Assembly: GCF_905171775.1 (NCBI RefSeq)
Contig: NC_053494.1
Location: 50,316,511 to 50,380,510 of the forward strand
DNA: 64,000 nt
DNA from: Rana temporaria
Taxonomy: Eukaryota > Chordata > Amphibia > Anura > Ranidae
Direction of reading: 5' to 3'
This document shows positions 23,356-35,624 of the stretch, piece after piece (position 1 is the first letter of the stretch; each line of letters begins with the position of its first letter). Position numbers and translations under genes: made by a program. The notes under the pieces are model-generated. The model saw only the letters and a program-made list of their open reading frames with translations. It had not been told where the DNA came from and searched no databases.

Positions 23356-24991
23356 TGAGTTTCTTTAGGTGCAAACTACAGAGCACAAGTGCAGTACACA
23401 CCAAGTAACTTTAGGTGCAAACTACAGAGCACAAGTGCAGTACTGGTACACACAAAGTAACATTAGGTGCAAACTACAGAGCACAAGTGCAGTACTGGTA
23501 CACACCAAGTAACTTTAGGTGCAAACTACAGAGCACAAGTGTAGTACACACCAAGTAACATTAGGTGCAAACTCCAGAGCACACGTGCAGTACTGGTACA
23601 CACAAATAGGTAGATTCAGGTTTGGGCGCGCAAATCTAAGGCTGCGCAGCCTAGCGTGTTTACACTACTCCGCCTTAAGTAATAGAGGCAAGTACATGAT
23701 TCTCAAGGCACTTACCTCCTTACTTAGGGCGGCGTAGTGTAAACACGGCGGGCGTAAGGGCGCCTAATTCAAATTGGTTGGAGGGCAGCGTGTTGTATGG
23801 TAATGAGGCTTGACCTTACGTTTTTGAAGTTTTTTGTAACTGCGCATGCGCCGGGCGCCTACATTTCCCAGTGCGCATTGCGGCTAAGTACGCCGTACGG
23901 GCCTATTGATTTCAACGTGGACGTAAACTACGTAAATCCCGATTCACGGACGACTGACGCAAACAACGTAAAAATTTTGGATTTCGCGGCGGGAACGGCG
24001 GCCATACTTGACATTACTATTCCACTAGAGCCTAGCTCTAACTTTACGGGGCCTATCTCTTACGTAAACGGCGTAAAAGTACTGCGTCGGCCTGGCGTAC
24101 GTTCGTGAATCGGCGTATCCCCTCATTTACATATTCTACGCCGACCGCAATGGAAGCGCCACCTAGCAGCCATCAAAAATATTGCAATATAAGATAGGAC
24201 GGCGCAAGCCGTCGTATCTTAGATATGTTTAAGCGTATCTCTGTTTGAGCATACGCTTAAACATCCGTCGGCGTAGATTCTGAGTTAGGCCGGCTTATCT
24301 ACTGATAAGCCGGCCTAACTCTTTGTGAATCTACCTACAAGTAACTTTAGGTGCAAACTACAGAGCACAAGTGCTGTACACACCAAGTAACATTAGGTGC
24401 AAACTACAGAGCCACACGTGCAGTACTGGTACACACCAAGTAGCTTTAGGTGCAAACTACAGAGCACAAGTGCAGTACTGGTACACACAAAGTAACTTTA
24501 GGTGCAAACTACAGAGCACAAGTGCAGTACACACCAAGTAACATTAGGTGCAAACTACAGAGCACAAGTGCAGTACACACCAAGTAACTTTAGGTGCAAA
24601 CTACAGAGCACAAGTGCAGTACTGGTACACACCAAGTAACTTTAGGTGCAAACTACAGAGCACAAGTGCAGTACTGGTACACACAAAGAAACTTTAGGTG
24701 CAAACTACAGAGCACAAGTGCAGTACACACCAAGTAACATTAGGTGCAAACTACAGAGCACAAGTGCAGTACACACCAAGTAACTTTAGGTGCAAACTAC
24801 AGAGCACAAGTGCAGTACTGGTACACACAAAGTAACTTTAGGTGCAAACTACAGAGCACAAGTGCAGTACTGGTACACACCAAGTAACCTTAGGTGCAAA
24901 CTACAGAGCACAAGTGCAGTACTGGTACACACAAAGTAACTTTAGGTGCAAACTACAGAGCACAAGTGCAGTACTGGTACACACAAAGTAA
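23356..24991. repeat. Tandem array, 52-bp unit with 46-bp variant
   Basis: The unit reads TAACTTTAGGTGCAAACTAC, then AGAGCACAAGTGCAGTACTG, then GTACACACCAAG (52 bp). A variant lacks six bases (CTGGTA), giving 46 bp. About five units precede and about thirteen follow the Harbinger MITE at 23607-24337. Units are highly similar, so expansion or homogenisation is recent. Two diverged units of the same sequence occur inverted at about 33770-33860. Confidence 0.95.
23607..24337. mobile_element. Harbinger MITE (copy E) inside the tandem array
   Basis: Ends are TAGGTAGATTCA and TGAATCTACCTA, and array units lie directly on both sides. The interior (GCGGGAACGGCGGCCATACT, ATTCTACGCCGACCGCAATG, GCAAGCCGTCGTATCTTAGA) is collinear with copy D. 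The terminal bases differ from the GGGCCAG consensus, and the duplication is unclear. Confidence 0.85.
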
Positions 24992-25004
24992 CCCGCACCC
25001 TCTG

Positions 25005-26035
25005 ATGCACCCTCTGCTACGTCACTGGGGAAGTCCAGGAAGAGGGAAGACTGGGATTACCCAGTGATGTAGCAGAGGGTGCGTCAAAGGGTGCGGGGTC
25101 ACGTGACGGGTGGCCCTGCCTCCCCTATATAAGTAATGTCACAGCTTTAGCTCGTCATTCGCTGGGCTGTGTCCAGCGGTGAGAGGAGGTCGGCGATGCT
25201 GCTCTCTGGATGGATGGATCTTCTCATCGCTGGGGATCACCCGCACCCGTCGCTGGATCAGGACAACGTTGGAGCAGGAAGCCGGGAACGAGTGGATTAT
25301 CACCGCTGGAGTTTTTTTCTTTTTTTTTTCTTATTAATAAAGGACTTTATTCTACGGTGTGTGTGTGTTTTTTTTACAAGAATTTACACTTCCTTTGTGA
25401 AATGGTAGGGGTACAGTGTACCCCATTACCATTTCACACAGGGGGGGTCAGGATCTGGGGGTCCCCTTTGTTAAAGGGGTCTTCCAGATTCTGATAAGCC
25501 TCCGGCCCGCATACCCCCACAACCACCGGGCAAGGGTTGTGGGGATGAGACCCTTGTCCCCATCAACATGGGGACAAGGTGCTTTGGGGGGCATGTGGCC
25601 TGGTGCGGTTCAGGAGAGGGGGGGGCCGTACTCTGTCCCCCCCTCTTTTCTGCAGCCGGCCAGGTCAACGTGCCCAGATAACGGGTCTGGTTATGGATAT
25701 TTAGGGGGAACCGCACATCATTTTTTTTTAAAAAATTGACGGCGGGGTTCCCCTAAATATCCATACCAGACCTGAAGGGTGTGGTTATGGATATTTAGGG
25801 GGAACAGCACGTAATTTTTTTTTTAATTGATGGCGGGGTTCCCCTTAATATCCATACCAGACCTAAAGGGTCTGGTTATTGAATTTGCGGGGACCTCCGT
25901 GCATTTTTTTTTCTAAAAGTCCGTGTTCCATTGACTACAATGGGGTTCGGAGTTCGGGTTTGGGTTCGGGTTCCCGAACCCGAACTTTTTTTTTAAAGTT
26001 CGGGTTCGGACCCGAACCCGAACATCCAGGTGTCC
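25005..26035. repeat. Hairpin-rich dispersed repeat with TATA-like and poly(A)-like signals
   Basis: It opens with a foldback (CTCTGCTACGTCACTGGG against CCCAGTGATGTAGCAGAG, 25012-25079). It then has CTATATAAGTAATGTC (25126), AATAAAGG (25336), paired words ACCCCATTACCATTTCACA and GGTAGGGGTACAGTGTACC, and three CCATACCAGACC/GGTCTGGTTATGG pairs. The end is an alternating CGGGTTCGG/CCGAACCCG palindrome (25935-26025). It shares these words with 11940-12475 and 63440-63840. It might be an LTR-like or SINE-like unit; no coding sequence supports either. Confidence 0.5.
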
Positions 26036-27224
26036 GCTTAACTCTACCAACTATATCATGCCAATGATGGCTCCCTGAGCTGTCACCTGGAGTGTAACCA
26101 AAGGGATGGAGATCTGGCTGAAATCATTGAGAAAATATGATGTCAGTCACTATCCCTGCTCTTTTTCTTATATGACTGGGGGTATCTGACCAGCCAGGGA
26201 TTGGCATCATTAGCAACTAGTGGTGACACCTGGGCCAGGTGGCATCACTGGTTAGTCGGGGTGCTGTTTCCTAACAACCATTGGCAGTGGAAGCTGAAAG
26301 CTGGTTAAAAAAAAACAAAAAACATTAAAATATATGACGCTCTGCTCTCATCGAACATGTTCAGCATTAAAACAAATGTTCAAACAGCAAATCCTTATTT
26401 TATTAGCCATAAACCTGAAAAAATTGTTATATATTGTTGATTATTCACTGTCACCCAAGCCATTCATTCTGTATACCTAAAAGAAAAAGTAGAGCTGCGC
26501 AACACAAAAAATGATAAAGTGAATTACCATGAGTGCCAAAGCTGACAAATCAATAACCAATGTGATGTGAAACATAAAGAAAAAAACATATAATATATAT
26601 AATACAAACACTCTGTATACCTGTTTGTCATCTGCAAGCTTCTTTATCTGCATTGAAGCTAATGCACTCTACCTAGGTAAACACGCTAAACATGTTGAAA
26701 TCAGCCTGCTGTACCTTCACTCCCACTTTCCTTAGTATATTACTGGGTGGGAAAATTAATTACAGCAGTATTTCAACGTTCCAAGGGATGGGGTAGATGA
26801 ATCAATAGAATTAGATTCCTAGTGGGTAATTTGTCATAGTGGTCCTTGTAGCTTCATTTACTTAGCAAAAAAAAAATAAAAAATGCATTAAAAAGTGTAA
26901 TAATTGAAAACATTTATAACATTGAAAAAAATTATAGAACCTCTTTAAAGAAAAACAGTCATTATTGGGCATTATGTAATCATACGCATTTCCACTCTTG
27001 AAATTTTAGTACTAGTGCAGACTTACCTACAAGCTCAGCCACCTCTCATCTCACCTCACTACTTATTCGTTTATGTAGCTGTTGAGGGAGGAGCGACTAT
27101 AGAGTGCCACTTGAGTGACAGCTCTGAGTCAGCTGTAGCCGCTAACATCACACATGGCAGTGTCAAGCAATAATGGTAACGTTTTTAGGATGTTTAAACA
27201 AGGGCTTTTTACACATAAAATACA
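26036..27224. other. No gene seen
   Basis: AT-rich unassigned sequence, no element ends recognised. Confidence 0.5.
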
Positions 27225-28744
27225 TTAACCACTTCAGCCCCAGAAGGATTTGCCCCCTTAATGACCAGGCCATTTTTTGCGATACGGCACTGCGTCACTT
27301 TAACTGACAATTGCATCGTCGTGCAACGCTGTACCCAAACAAAATTGGTCTTCCTTTTTTACCCACAAATAGAGCTTTCTTTTTGTGATATTTGATCACC
27401 TCTGTGGTTTTTATTTTTTGCACTATAAAAAAAAACATTCTTTTTTACTTTCTGCTATAATACATATCCAAAAAAATATATAAAACTAATTTATTCATCA
27501 GTTTAGGCAGATATATATTCTACACATTTTTGGTAAAAAAAAAATGCAAAAGATGAATAATGATTGGTTTGTGCTAAAGTTATCGCGTCTACAAACTAAG
27601 GTATAGATTTATTGGGCCAGATTCACAGAAGAGATACAACGGCGTATCTCCTGATACGCCGTCGTATCTCTGAGAGTATCTATGCGGCTGATTCATAGAA
27701 TCAGTTACGCATAGATAGCCCTAAGATCCGACAGGTGTAATTGACGTACACCGTCGGATCTTAGGATGCAATACTTCGGCCGCCGCTGGGTGGAGTTTGC
27801 GTTGTTTTCCAGCGTCAGGTATGCAAATGAGCTTTTACGGCGATCCCGAAGGTTTTTTCGCGTTCGTTACGTCGTTGCTAGTAATTTTTTCCCGTCGCAA
27901 AGTTAAGCCTGCTTTAACATGGCTTAACTTTAGAGGGTCGAATTTAAATTTTTTTTTTTTTTTGCGTAAGACGTCCGGGAATACGAAAGTACGTTACGCA
28001 TGTCGCCGTTCAAAAAAATTACGTCACTTCGCACAAAGCACGGCGGGAATTTCAAAACGGAGAATGCTCAGTACGTCCGGCGCGGGAGCGCGCCTAATTT
28101 AAATGGTACACGCCCCATTTGAATTAGGCGGGCTTGCGCCGGACGTCTTTACGTTACTCCGCCGCAAGTTTATACTCAAGCGCTTTGTGAATCAGGCACT
28201 TACGAGGAAAACTTGCGGTGGTGTAACTTAAAGACGATACGTTACGCCACCGCAGTTCTTTCTGAATCTGGCCCATTGTTTTTTCTGGTAATGGCGGTGA
28301 CCTGTGATTTTTTAGCGGGACTGCGACATTGCGGCTATAAAAATGCACTGATCAATGTAAAAATGACACTGGCAGGGAAGGGGTTAACACTAGGGGGCAA
28401 CCAAGGGGTTAATTTGTGTTCCCTGGGTGTGTTCTAACTGTAGGGGGGTGGGCTTACTGGAACATGACAGAACATGACAGAGATCAATGTTCCCGATCAC
28501 TGGGGACAGAAGATCTCTGTTTTGTCATCTGGCAGAACAGGGAATTACCTTGTTTACATAGGCAGGTCCCCGTTCTGTCTCTCCTCAATGCGGTAGTGGA
28601 TCGCCGGCAGACATTAAATCCGCGGGACCCGTGGGTACGCTCCTGCTATCCTCCTTGCACAGACCGACGTACAGGTAAGTCAGTTCGCACAGGAGAGCAG
28701 ACCTGCTGCAGTATATCTGCGTGAGCTGGTCGGCATGTGGTTAA
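27225..28744. mobile_element. TTAA-flanked element (TTAACCACTT..GTGGTTAA), copy 1
   Basis: The left end is TTAACCACTTCAGCCCC and the right end GGCATGTGGTTAA. TTAA at both edges with CCA..TGG termini is the pattern expected of piggyBac-type target use, though no transposase is present. The interior includes AAATAGAGCTTTCTTT and ATTTGATCACCTCTG, shared inverted with copies 2 and 3. It is interrupted by Harbinger MITE F. Confidence 0.65.
27614..28274. mobile_element. Harbinger MITE (copy F)
   Basis: GGGCCAGATTCAC at left and CTGAATCTGGCCC at right, with ATT duplicated exactly (27611-27613, 28275-28277). The interior is in the opposite orientation to copy D (GATACAACGGCGTATCTCCT at left; GCGCGCCTAATTTAAATGG). 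It is nested in the TTAA element. Confidence 0.9.
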
Positions 28745-28810
28745 TGCGCACATCATTTTATGGTATTTATGGATTTTTGGTGAAATTAATGGTATGATAA
28801 CAGGGAATCC

Positions 28811-29817
28811 TTAACCAGTTCCCGACCACCGCATGTACATATACGTCCACAATATGGCACGTACAGGCACATGGGCGTATAGGTACGTCCTCGCCTATTA
28901 GCGGGTGGGGGGTCCGATCGGGACCCCCCCCCGCTACATGCGGCGGTCGGGTCCGCTCTGGGAGTGATCCGGGACCACGGCGCGGCTATTTGTTTATAGC
29001 CGCTCCGTCGCGATCGCTCCCCGGAGCTGAAGAACGAGGAGAGCCGTGTGTAAACACGGCTTCCCCGTCCTTCACTATGGCGGCGCATCGATCGCGTCAT
29101 TCCCTTTATAGGGAAGACACGATCGATGACGTCATTCCTACAGCCACACCCCCAAACAGTTGTAAACACATACTAGGTGCACCCTAACTCCTACAGCGCC
29201 ACCTGTGGTTAACTCCCAAACTGCAACTGTCATTTTCACAATAAAGAATGCAATTTAAATGCATTTTTTGCTGTGAAAATGACAATGGTCCCAAAAATGT
29301 GTCAAAATTGTCCGAAGTGTCCGCCATAATGTCGCAGTCACGAAAAAAATTGCTGATCGCCGCCATTAGTAGTAAAAAAAAAATAAAAAATAAAAATGCA
29401 ATAAAACTATCCCCTATTTTGTAAACACTATAAATTTTGCGCAAACCAATCGATAAACGCTTATTGCGATTTTTTTTACTAAAAATAGGTAGAAGAATAC
29501 GTATCGGCCTAAACTGAGGAAAAAAAATGTTTTTATATATGTTTTTGGGGGATATTTATTACAGCAAAAAGTAAAAAATATTGCTTTTTTTTCAAAATTG
29601 TCGCTCTATTTTTGTTTATAGCGCAAAAACTAAAAACCGCAGATGTGATCAAATACCACCAAAAGAAAGCTCTATTTGTGGGGAAAAAAGGACGCCAATT
29701 TTGTTTGGGAGCCACGTCGCACGACCGCGCAATTGTCTGTTAAAGCGACGCAGTCCCGAACTGTAAAAACACCTTGGGTCTTTAGGCTGCATATTGGTCC
29801 GGGGCTTAAGTGGTTAA
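28811..29817. mobile_element. TTAA-flanked element, copy 2
   Basis: Left end TTAACCAGTTCCCGACCACC, right end GGGGCTTAAGTGGTTAA. The right half carries AAATACCACCAAAAGAAAGC, shared with copy 3. Non-coding. Confidence 0.7.
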
Positions 29818-29873
29818 AGTAAAAGTCCACCCTAACACTAAAATCTCAAAATCTACAGGCATCCACAATCTAA

Positions 29874-30073
29874 GACTAACCTATTTAGCCCTGTAAAGAA
29901 CAAATGGCTATACATACCTTTTCTGAAGCCCCATAGTAACTCTATGGGTGACGTTACTTCCCATTCATTTCTCAGCCGTTGTCGGCTTTCTCCTCTAAAG
30001 AGCTTCCAGAGACCGGAGTGGCTTCAAAAAAGGTATGTATAGCGATTTCTCCTTTACAGGGCTAGATAGGTTA
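29874..30073. repeat. Foldback element
   Basis: CTAACCTATTTAGCCCTGTAA at left pairs with TTACAGGGCTAGATAGGTTAG at right, and GGCTATACATACCTTTT pairs with AAAAGGTATGTATAGC. The whole is about 200 bp and non-coding. Confidence 0.8.
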
Positions 30074-30964
30074 GATGCCGATCGGCCGCTCTCCTGACAG
30101 GGGGGGTTCGCGCTGATTATTTATCAGCGCAGCCCCCCTCGGATCGCCAAACTGGACCACCAGGGAAGCCCACACTGGACCACCAGGGAAGGGCAAAAAA
30201 GGGACAAAAAAAAAGGCAGAAAAAAAAAGTCAGTAAAAAAAAAAGATGCCAATCAGTGCCCACAAATGGGCACTGACTGGCAACATGGATACATCAGTAC
30301 CACCCCACAGTGTCCATCAGTGCCACCCCACAGTGCCCATCCATGCCCAGTGCCCACCTATCAGTGCCCATCTGTGCCACCCATAAGTACCCATGAGTGC
30401 CACCCATAAGTGCCGCCCATGAGTGCCCATCTGTGCCGCCTATGAGTGCCCAGTGCCGCCCATGAGTGCCCATCAGTGCCGCCCATGAGTGCCCATCAGT
30501 GCCGCCTATGAGTGCACATCAGTGCCGCCTATGAGTGCCCATCAGTGCCGCATACCAGCGCCGCCAATCAGTGCCCATCAGTGCCACCTCATCGGTGCCC
30601 ATCAGTACTACCTCATCGATGTCCATCAGTGCCATCTCATCAGTGCCCATCAGTGCCGCCATATCAGTGCCCGTAATTGAAAGAGAAAACGTACTTATTT
30701 ACAAAAAAAATTACAGAAAAAAAATAAAAACATAATTTTTTTCAAATTTTTCAGTCTTTTTTTAGTTGTTGCGCAAAAAAAAAAACGCAGAGGTGATCAA
30801 ATACCACCAAAAGAAAGCTCTATGTGGGGGAAAAAAGGACGCCAACTTTGTTTGGGTACAGTGTAGCATGACCGCGCAATTGCCATTCAAAGTGCGACTG
30901 CGCTGAAAGCTGAAAATTGGCTTGGGCGGGAAGGTGCATATGTGCCTGGTATTGAAGTGGTTAA
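30074..30964. mobile_element. TTAA-flanked element, copy 3 (right part) with minisatellite
   Basis: It ends GGTATTGAAGTGGTTAA like copies 1 and 2. From about 30250 to 30675 it holds a minisatellite of CCCATCAGTGCCGCC and CCTATGAGTGCC units, about 20 bp each. Open frames through the minisatellite are repetitive and not genes. Confidence 0.65.
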
Positions 30965-31965
30965 GCCTACCATACATATTCTAATCTGATTGTAAAAGTC
31001 TTGTACATCCTTCCTTAGATTTACCAAAGCTTTGTAATATATTGGCATACCCAATTAGGCAATTGCATAGCTGATACTTCTGAAGAAAATTGTACAATTA
31101 GATTGTAATAGGTGTAGTGAGCTTTAGAAATGAATTATTCTACTCAGTAGGAACCTTCCTATGTGCAGAAATTCTTGCAGCCCACTTGCCCATATTACAC
31201 TTTTCTGCATATTGATTCTCTGCTTTAGAAAATACATATACTTTTTGGAAAGAAACAAGTCACCTTGGTTTAATAAGAAAAAAATAAGAAAGAAAGGGGA
31301 AAAAAAACAAGTTATGCACATGTTTGAAATAGCACCGTGTTTATTTAAACAGAAGTTCAACAAAATGCTATAAAAATAAACTATTTCACTGTGCCACCTC
31401 CAAAACTAAAATATTCAGCACAATCTTAAATGTGGTTTATCATTTGAAGAGAGAAAAAAAATAAGATCTTTAGATTTGTTCTGCAAGAATGCACAGCTTC
31501 TCAATTTTCATCTAAGCCTGGCGAGGATTTTTCAGAAAGATAAGAGGGCTTATTATGCCTGCACCATAGTAGTGTCTTCCCATGACGTGACACGCTGGAA
31601 GCATGCTCCATTAAAATGTAAAGACAATAAATCTCAATCAAGGTAGATTTCCTAGCAATGACATAGAAATATAAGGAAGAATCCCACTGTAATACTTCCT
31701 TAAAAGAAAATGCCTTCAAAATGTAATCTTTGAAGGTTCTCATTTATCCAGGTCATACAGAAGTATATCTAGTAATAGTTAGTCACATTTAACTTGTTCT
31801 GTAACGTTGAAGTGGTCTTGTTACTTACCACTTCTTCACTTTGTAGAGTATCAGCAAGAAAACCCAACAACTCCACTTTCATGGAAAAAACATAGCAATT
31901 AAAAAAATTATACAGCATATACAATTGCAACACAAGCCATGTTGTAATTTAATGCTATCAAAATG
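30965..31965. other. No gene seen
   Basis: AT-rich, no element ends. It could be single-copy intergenic sequence. Confidence 0.45.
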
Positions 31966-33400
31966 TACCATATATACTCGAGTATAAGCCGACCTGAATA
32001 TAAGCCGAGGCACCTAATTTTGCCACAAAAAACTGTGAAAACGTATTGACTCGAGTATAAGCCTAGGGTGTCCATCTGCATGCAGTGGCGTAGCATGGGT
32101 TGTTAGCGCCCAGGGCAGGGCAAGAGATTTGCGCCCCCTAACTCGCAGATTTTAGCACTCTGAGTCCCTTCTGCTAGCCAGCGACCTACCTGACCACCAT
32201 ACTAACCTAATTGATTCCTATACTGACCTGCTTCCTACACTCACCACTAAACTGACCTATCTGATTGCTATATTAACCACTACACTGACCTACCCGATTC
32301 CTATACTGACCACTAACACTGACCTACCTGATTCCTACACTGTCCACTACACACATTATTATTACTCACTGATTAGTTGCTAGACGATAATGCACATAAT
32401 TACCGCTTACCCATTGTTTGCAAGAGGTTACTGTACATCATTACTACAAACGGATTTGTTGCTAGAGGTTACTGCAAGATATTACTGCTCACTGATTGCT
32501 TGCTAGAGATTACAGCAGATCATTACTGTTCACTGATTGGTCGCTGAAGGTTACTGCACTTCATTACCACTCACTGGTTGCTAGAGATTACTGTTATTAA
32601 TGCTCCCTAATTGGTTGCTATACATTGCAGCACATCATTACGGCTCATTGATTGGTTGCTAGAGGTTACAGCACATCATTACAACCCACTGATTTGTTGC
32701 TTAAGGTTACAGCACATCATCTCACTGCCTGCACACCACAGACTGCAGAAGTGACGGGACCCACCAATAGACAGAAAAGAAGAAATATAACTAATTGTTA
32801 GCAAAGAGTGTTGAGGGGTGCGCTGTGTATGAAGTGCAAGGCTGAAGGATGCGCTTTGTACGCAATGCAGGGTTCAGAGATGTGTGGCTTGCAGGGATGA
32901 GGGGGTGCGCTGTGTGTGGCTTGCAGGGATGAGGGGGTGTAGATGCATACTCACAATGTCCGTGCAGCTGTCGGTAAGGAGGGGCTTCTGTCTGTGTGGA
33001 TGATGCCTCATCCTCTTCCTCCTGGCCCCGGTTTCCTCCAGTCCTGGGTGGTCGGTGCAGGGTCAGAGTGTCGGGAAGGTGTAACAGTACACTGACAGGC
33101 ACATGCAGGACTCAGAAGAAGCGGCGGTGGTTGGAAGTCCGGGCTGTGGGGCAAGCTAAGTGGACGGACAGCATGTCGCACGTGGACCTTGTGTGTGGGG
33201 AGTGGCGTGTAATGGAGAGGATGCCTGTCCCCCCCACACTACGCCACTGTCTGCATGCCTCACTGTGCCTCACTTTGCCTCACTGTGTCCATGTCCATGC
33301 CTCACTGTGCCCATGCCTCACTGTGCCCATGCCTCACTGTGTCCATGACTAGACTGACGTTTAACAAGGGAGTCTATGGAAGGAGTGCCTGGCTTTGAAA
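31966..33400. repeat. TATACTCGAGTATAAGCC repeat split by a hAT element
   Basis: The left part (31972-32082) has two ACTCGAGTATAAGCC words. The right part (33258-33400) is a CCATGCCTCACTGTG minisatellite. The two join cleanly when the hAT element at 32083-33249 and one copy of its 8-bp duplication are removed. Confidence 0.6.
32083..33249. mobile_element. Non-autonomous hAT element with exact 8-bp duplication
   Basis: The ends CAGTGGCGTAGC and CTACGCCACTG are inverted repeats of the hAT type. TCTGCATG is duplicated exactly at 32075-32082 and 33250-33257. The left half (about 32165-32710) is a tandem block of CACTGATTGGTTGCTAGAGG and TTACTGCACATCATTAC units plus CTGACCTACCTGATTCC units. The right half is GC-rich without a supported protein. 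Confidence 0.9.
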
Positions 33401-33431
33401 AAAACCTTTGCTCTCCAGCCGTACGCCTCCC

Positions 33432-33552
33432 ACCAATCAATGAGCCGTAATGATGTGCTGCAATGTCTAACAACCAATTAGGGAGCATTAATAACAGTAA
33501 TCTCTAGCAACCAGTGAGTGGTAATGAAGTGCAGTAACCTTCAGCGACCAAT
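33432..33552 (-). repeat. Inverted copy of part of the hAT minisatellite
   Basis: This stretch is the near-exact reverse complement of about 32531-32655. Examples are GATGTGCTGCAATGTCTA, AACCAATTAGGGAGCATTAA and CCAGTGAGTGGTAATGAAGT. Only about two positions differ over 120 bp. It lies outside the hAT element, within the next repeat. Confidence 0.85.
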
Positions 33553-34338
33553 CAGTGAGAGAGACAGAGAGAGTCATTTTTTGCAGGTAGATAGAGCAGG
33601 CAGGCAGGCTAGTCAGTTAAAGTTACAGTGTGTAGAGGATATATATGCATCCCAGGTGCTGTACATATATTTATACACTGTATAGTTTAGCTAGATCAGC
33701 TATTCCTAATTTACTGGCAGGCAGGTGATTGTGCTAGCTGCAGTATTCTCATGTGGTGTATTGCCTGTGTCCTCTGCAGTGTGCACCATAAATCTATGTG
33801 GTGTGTGTACTGCCCGTGTCCTCTGCAGATTGCACCTAAAGCTACGTAGTGTGTGTACTGTCTGTGTCTGTGCTATTTTTCTCAATGATTTTCATCCATA
33901 TTGCAGGGACCAGACATTACATTAAAGCCGCAAGCAGTTTTAAATTACTTTTTTCTTATAGTAATCTCATTTTGTGCAGGGACAGTTCTAAACACGTGCC
34001 ACTTCACAGGCATACTATAGACACCCAGCAGGTACGATATTTAAAGGAATTTTTCTGTTTTTTCTTTTTATTTATGCAGATTAAAAGAATTGGCATATAT
34101 AAGGGGGGGGAAACAAGTTCCTCTCCAAATATAGGGATTTTTAATGTGAGGTATGTTGCTCTTAGTATCAAAGGTAGGCGCACAAAACACAAAGTTTTTT
34201 GATGGTATCAAAAATAGTTTAATTATATATATATAAAATTTCATAAAATTATTCACATAATGAAATATACATGATCAAGACCACAATTTCATGAATCATA
34301 AACAAGGAAAGAGATTAAAGGAAAATAGATGCAGATTT

Positions 34339-34380
34339 GCCAACTAGTTTCGCACTGATGTGCTTCGTCAGGGCTTGCAA
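34339..34380 (-). ncRNA. Hammerhead-ribozyme-like motif, left arm
   Basis: The minus strand reads CTGACGA, one base, GCAC, a 4-base loop ATCA, GTGC, then GAAAC. This is the arrangement of a hammerhead core (CUGANGA, stem II, GAAA). One extra base before stem II and weak stem I pairing mean it may be a decayed or non-functional version. Hammerhead motifs are known from Penelope-like terminal repeats. Confidence 0.4.
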
Positions 34381-34929
34381 AATATTCCTGTTTCTTTATT
34401 ACATGTAGTGGTCTGTGTATGACATAAAAATATACGTCATTAATACAGATACAATATAACAATTTAAGTCATTCAATTTTGTAAGTAAATATATAACATA
34501 TAGATAAAAGAAAAATATATTGCGCTTACCACTTCCGTTAAAAAGCTCAAAACCAAGCAGGAAAAAGCTGCCTAAGTATCGACAAGGGAGAAACCAATGC
34601 AGTCAGGAGGTAGACTGAAACACTTCTAATCAGTGGAAGCCAGATCCACTTGATTTGGACAGGTGCGGACAATGAGATGTTTATGGGGAGCTCGCCACAA
34701 GCAAAGAGGAAGAAATGTAGATGTCTGTGTATTATATCTATATTACTCCTAAAGAGGGAGGAGAGCACAGAGTAGTATAATATCATTACAGTGGAGTAAT
34801 TACCAACTGCTATATAAATATATAGCAGTTGTAGCGAATTTATTAAATAGATAAATAGGTCATATTGAGTGCTGTCATTCCAGTAATGTATTTACTTATT
34901 TCTGTACATGCACTAAGGATCGTCAAATA

Positions 34930-35480
34930 CACTGAATAAGTATATTACCTCGATGGCGGTGAGGTTTAGATTAGCACTGCCAATGAGGTCCAAAGGAAAT
35001 CCTAGAAGGTTCCAATTCAGTTCTATAAATAAACAGGTATGTATATATATATGTGAATAAATAAATCAATATATAAATGAATGAAATCGGTGCATACGGC
35101 TAATTAGCCCCAGTAAAGCACCCATCCATTAATAGGTAAGGGAAAAGGAAATTACCTTAAAAGAGCCAGCGAAAGGTAAGGATATGCACAATGGCAGCAT
35201 ATACTAGTGTCCTAGGCAAGTATATTACCTCAATGGTAATGAGGTTAAAGGTAATACTGCCAACAAGGTCCAATAATAATGCTATATGCTTCCACTTCAG
35301 TTCTATAAGTAAACAAATAGAAATAAAAGAAATAAGTAAAAAGAGCAAGTGCATGTGGCTAGTTAGCCCAGATAAAGCACTAATCACTTAATGAAAGGAC
35401 CAAGGAGGAATTACCTTAGCTGGAACGAGACAGGGTAAAAGTAGGCAGAGCAGTGATGTATGCTGGCGTCCTGCATGTGG
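34930..35480. repeat. Two diverged direct repeats, about 290 bp each
   Basis: GTATATTACCTC..GGTGAGGTT, CACTGCCAATGAGGTCCAA and CAGTTCTATAAATAAACA in the first copy are followed in the same order by related words in the second (35219 onward). They sit between the left arm and the coding remnant. Confidence 0.7.
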
Positions 35481-35624
35481 TGTGCTGTCCTCCCTCAAAC
35501 CGTTCAGGTCAGCGTCTGACATGTGTATCGTCAGCGCCGACCTAAATGGTAACATCTCTACCGGAAGTAAAAGGGTCATCACTGACCCCTGGCATCACTT
35601 CCGGTCCACGCATCCCAGCTGTGC

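Noticed and set aside
23356..24991. CRISPR-like array
   Set aside because: Units are contiguous direct repeats without unique spacers, and the genome is clearly eukaryotic.
30489..30735. Repetitive histidine/serine-rich frames
   Set aside because: They are translations of the CAGTGCC minisatellite.
32791..33352. Open frames of about 100 residues on both strands
   Set aside because: They run across the hAT element end and the flanking minisatellite, which no gene would respect.
35482..35620. The first 45 or so codons of the Penelope-like frame as part of the protein
   Set aside because: Sequence before about 35625 overlaps the end of the direct repeats and shows none of the expected RT motifs.
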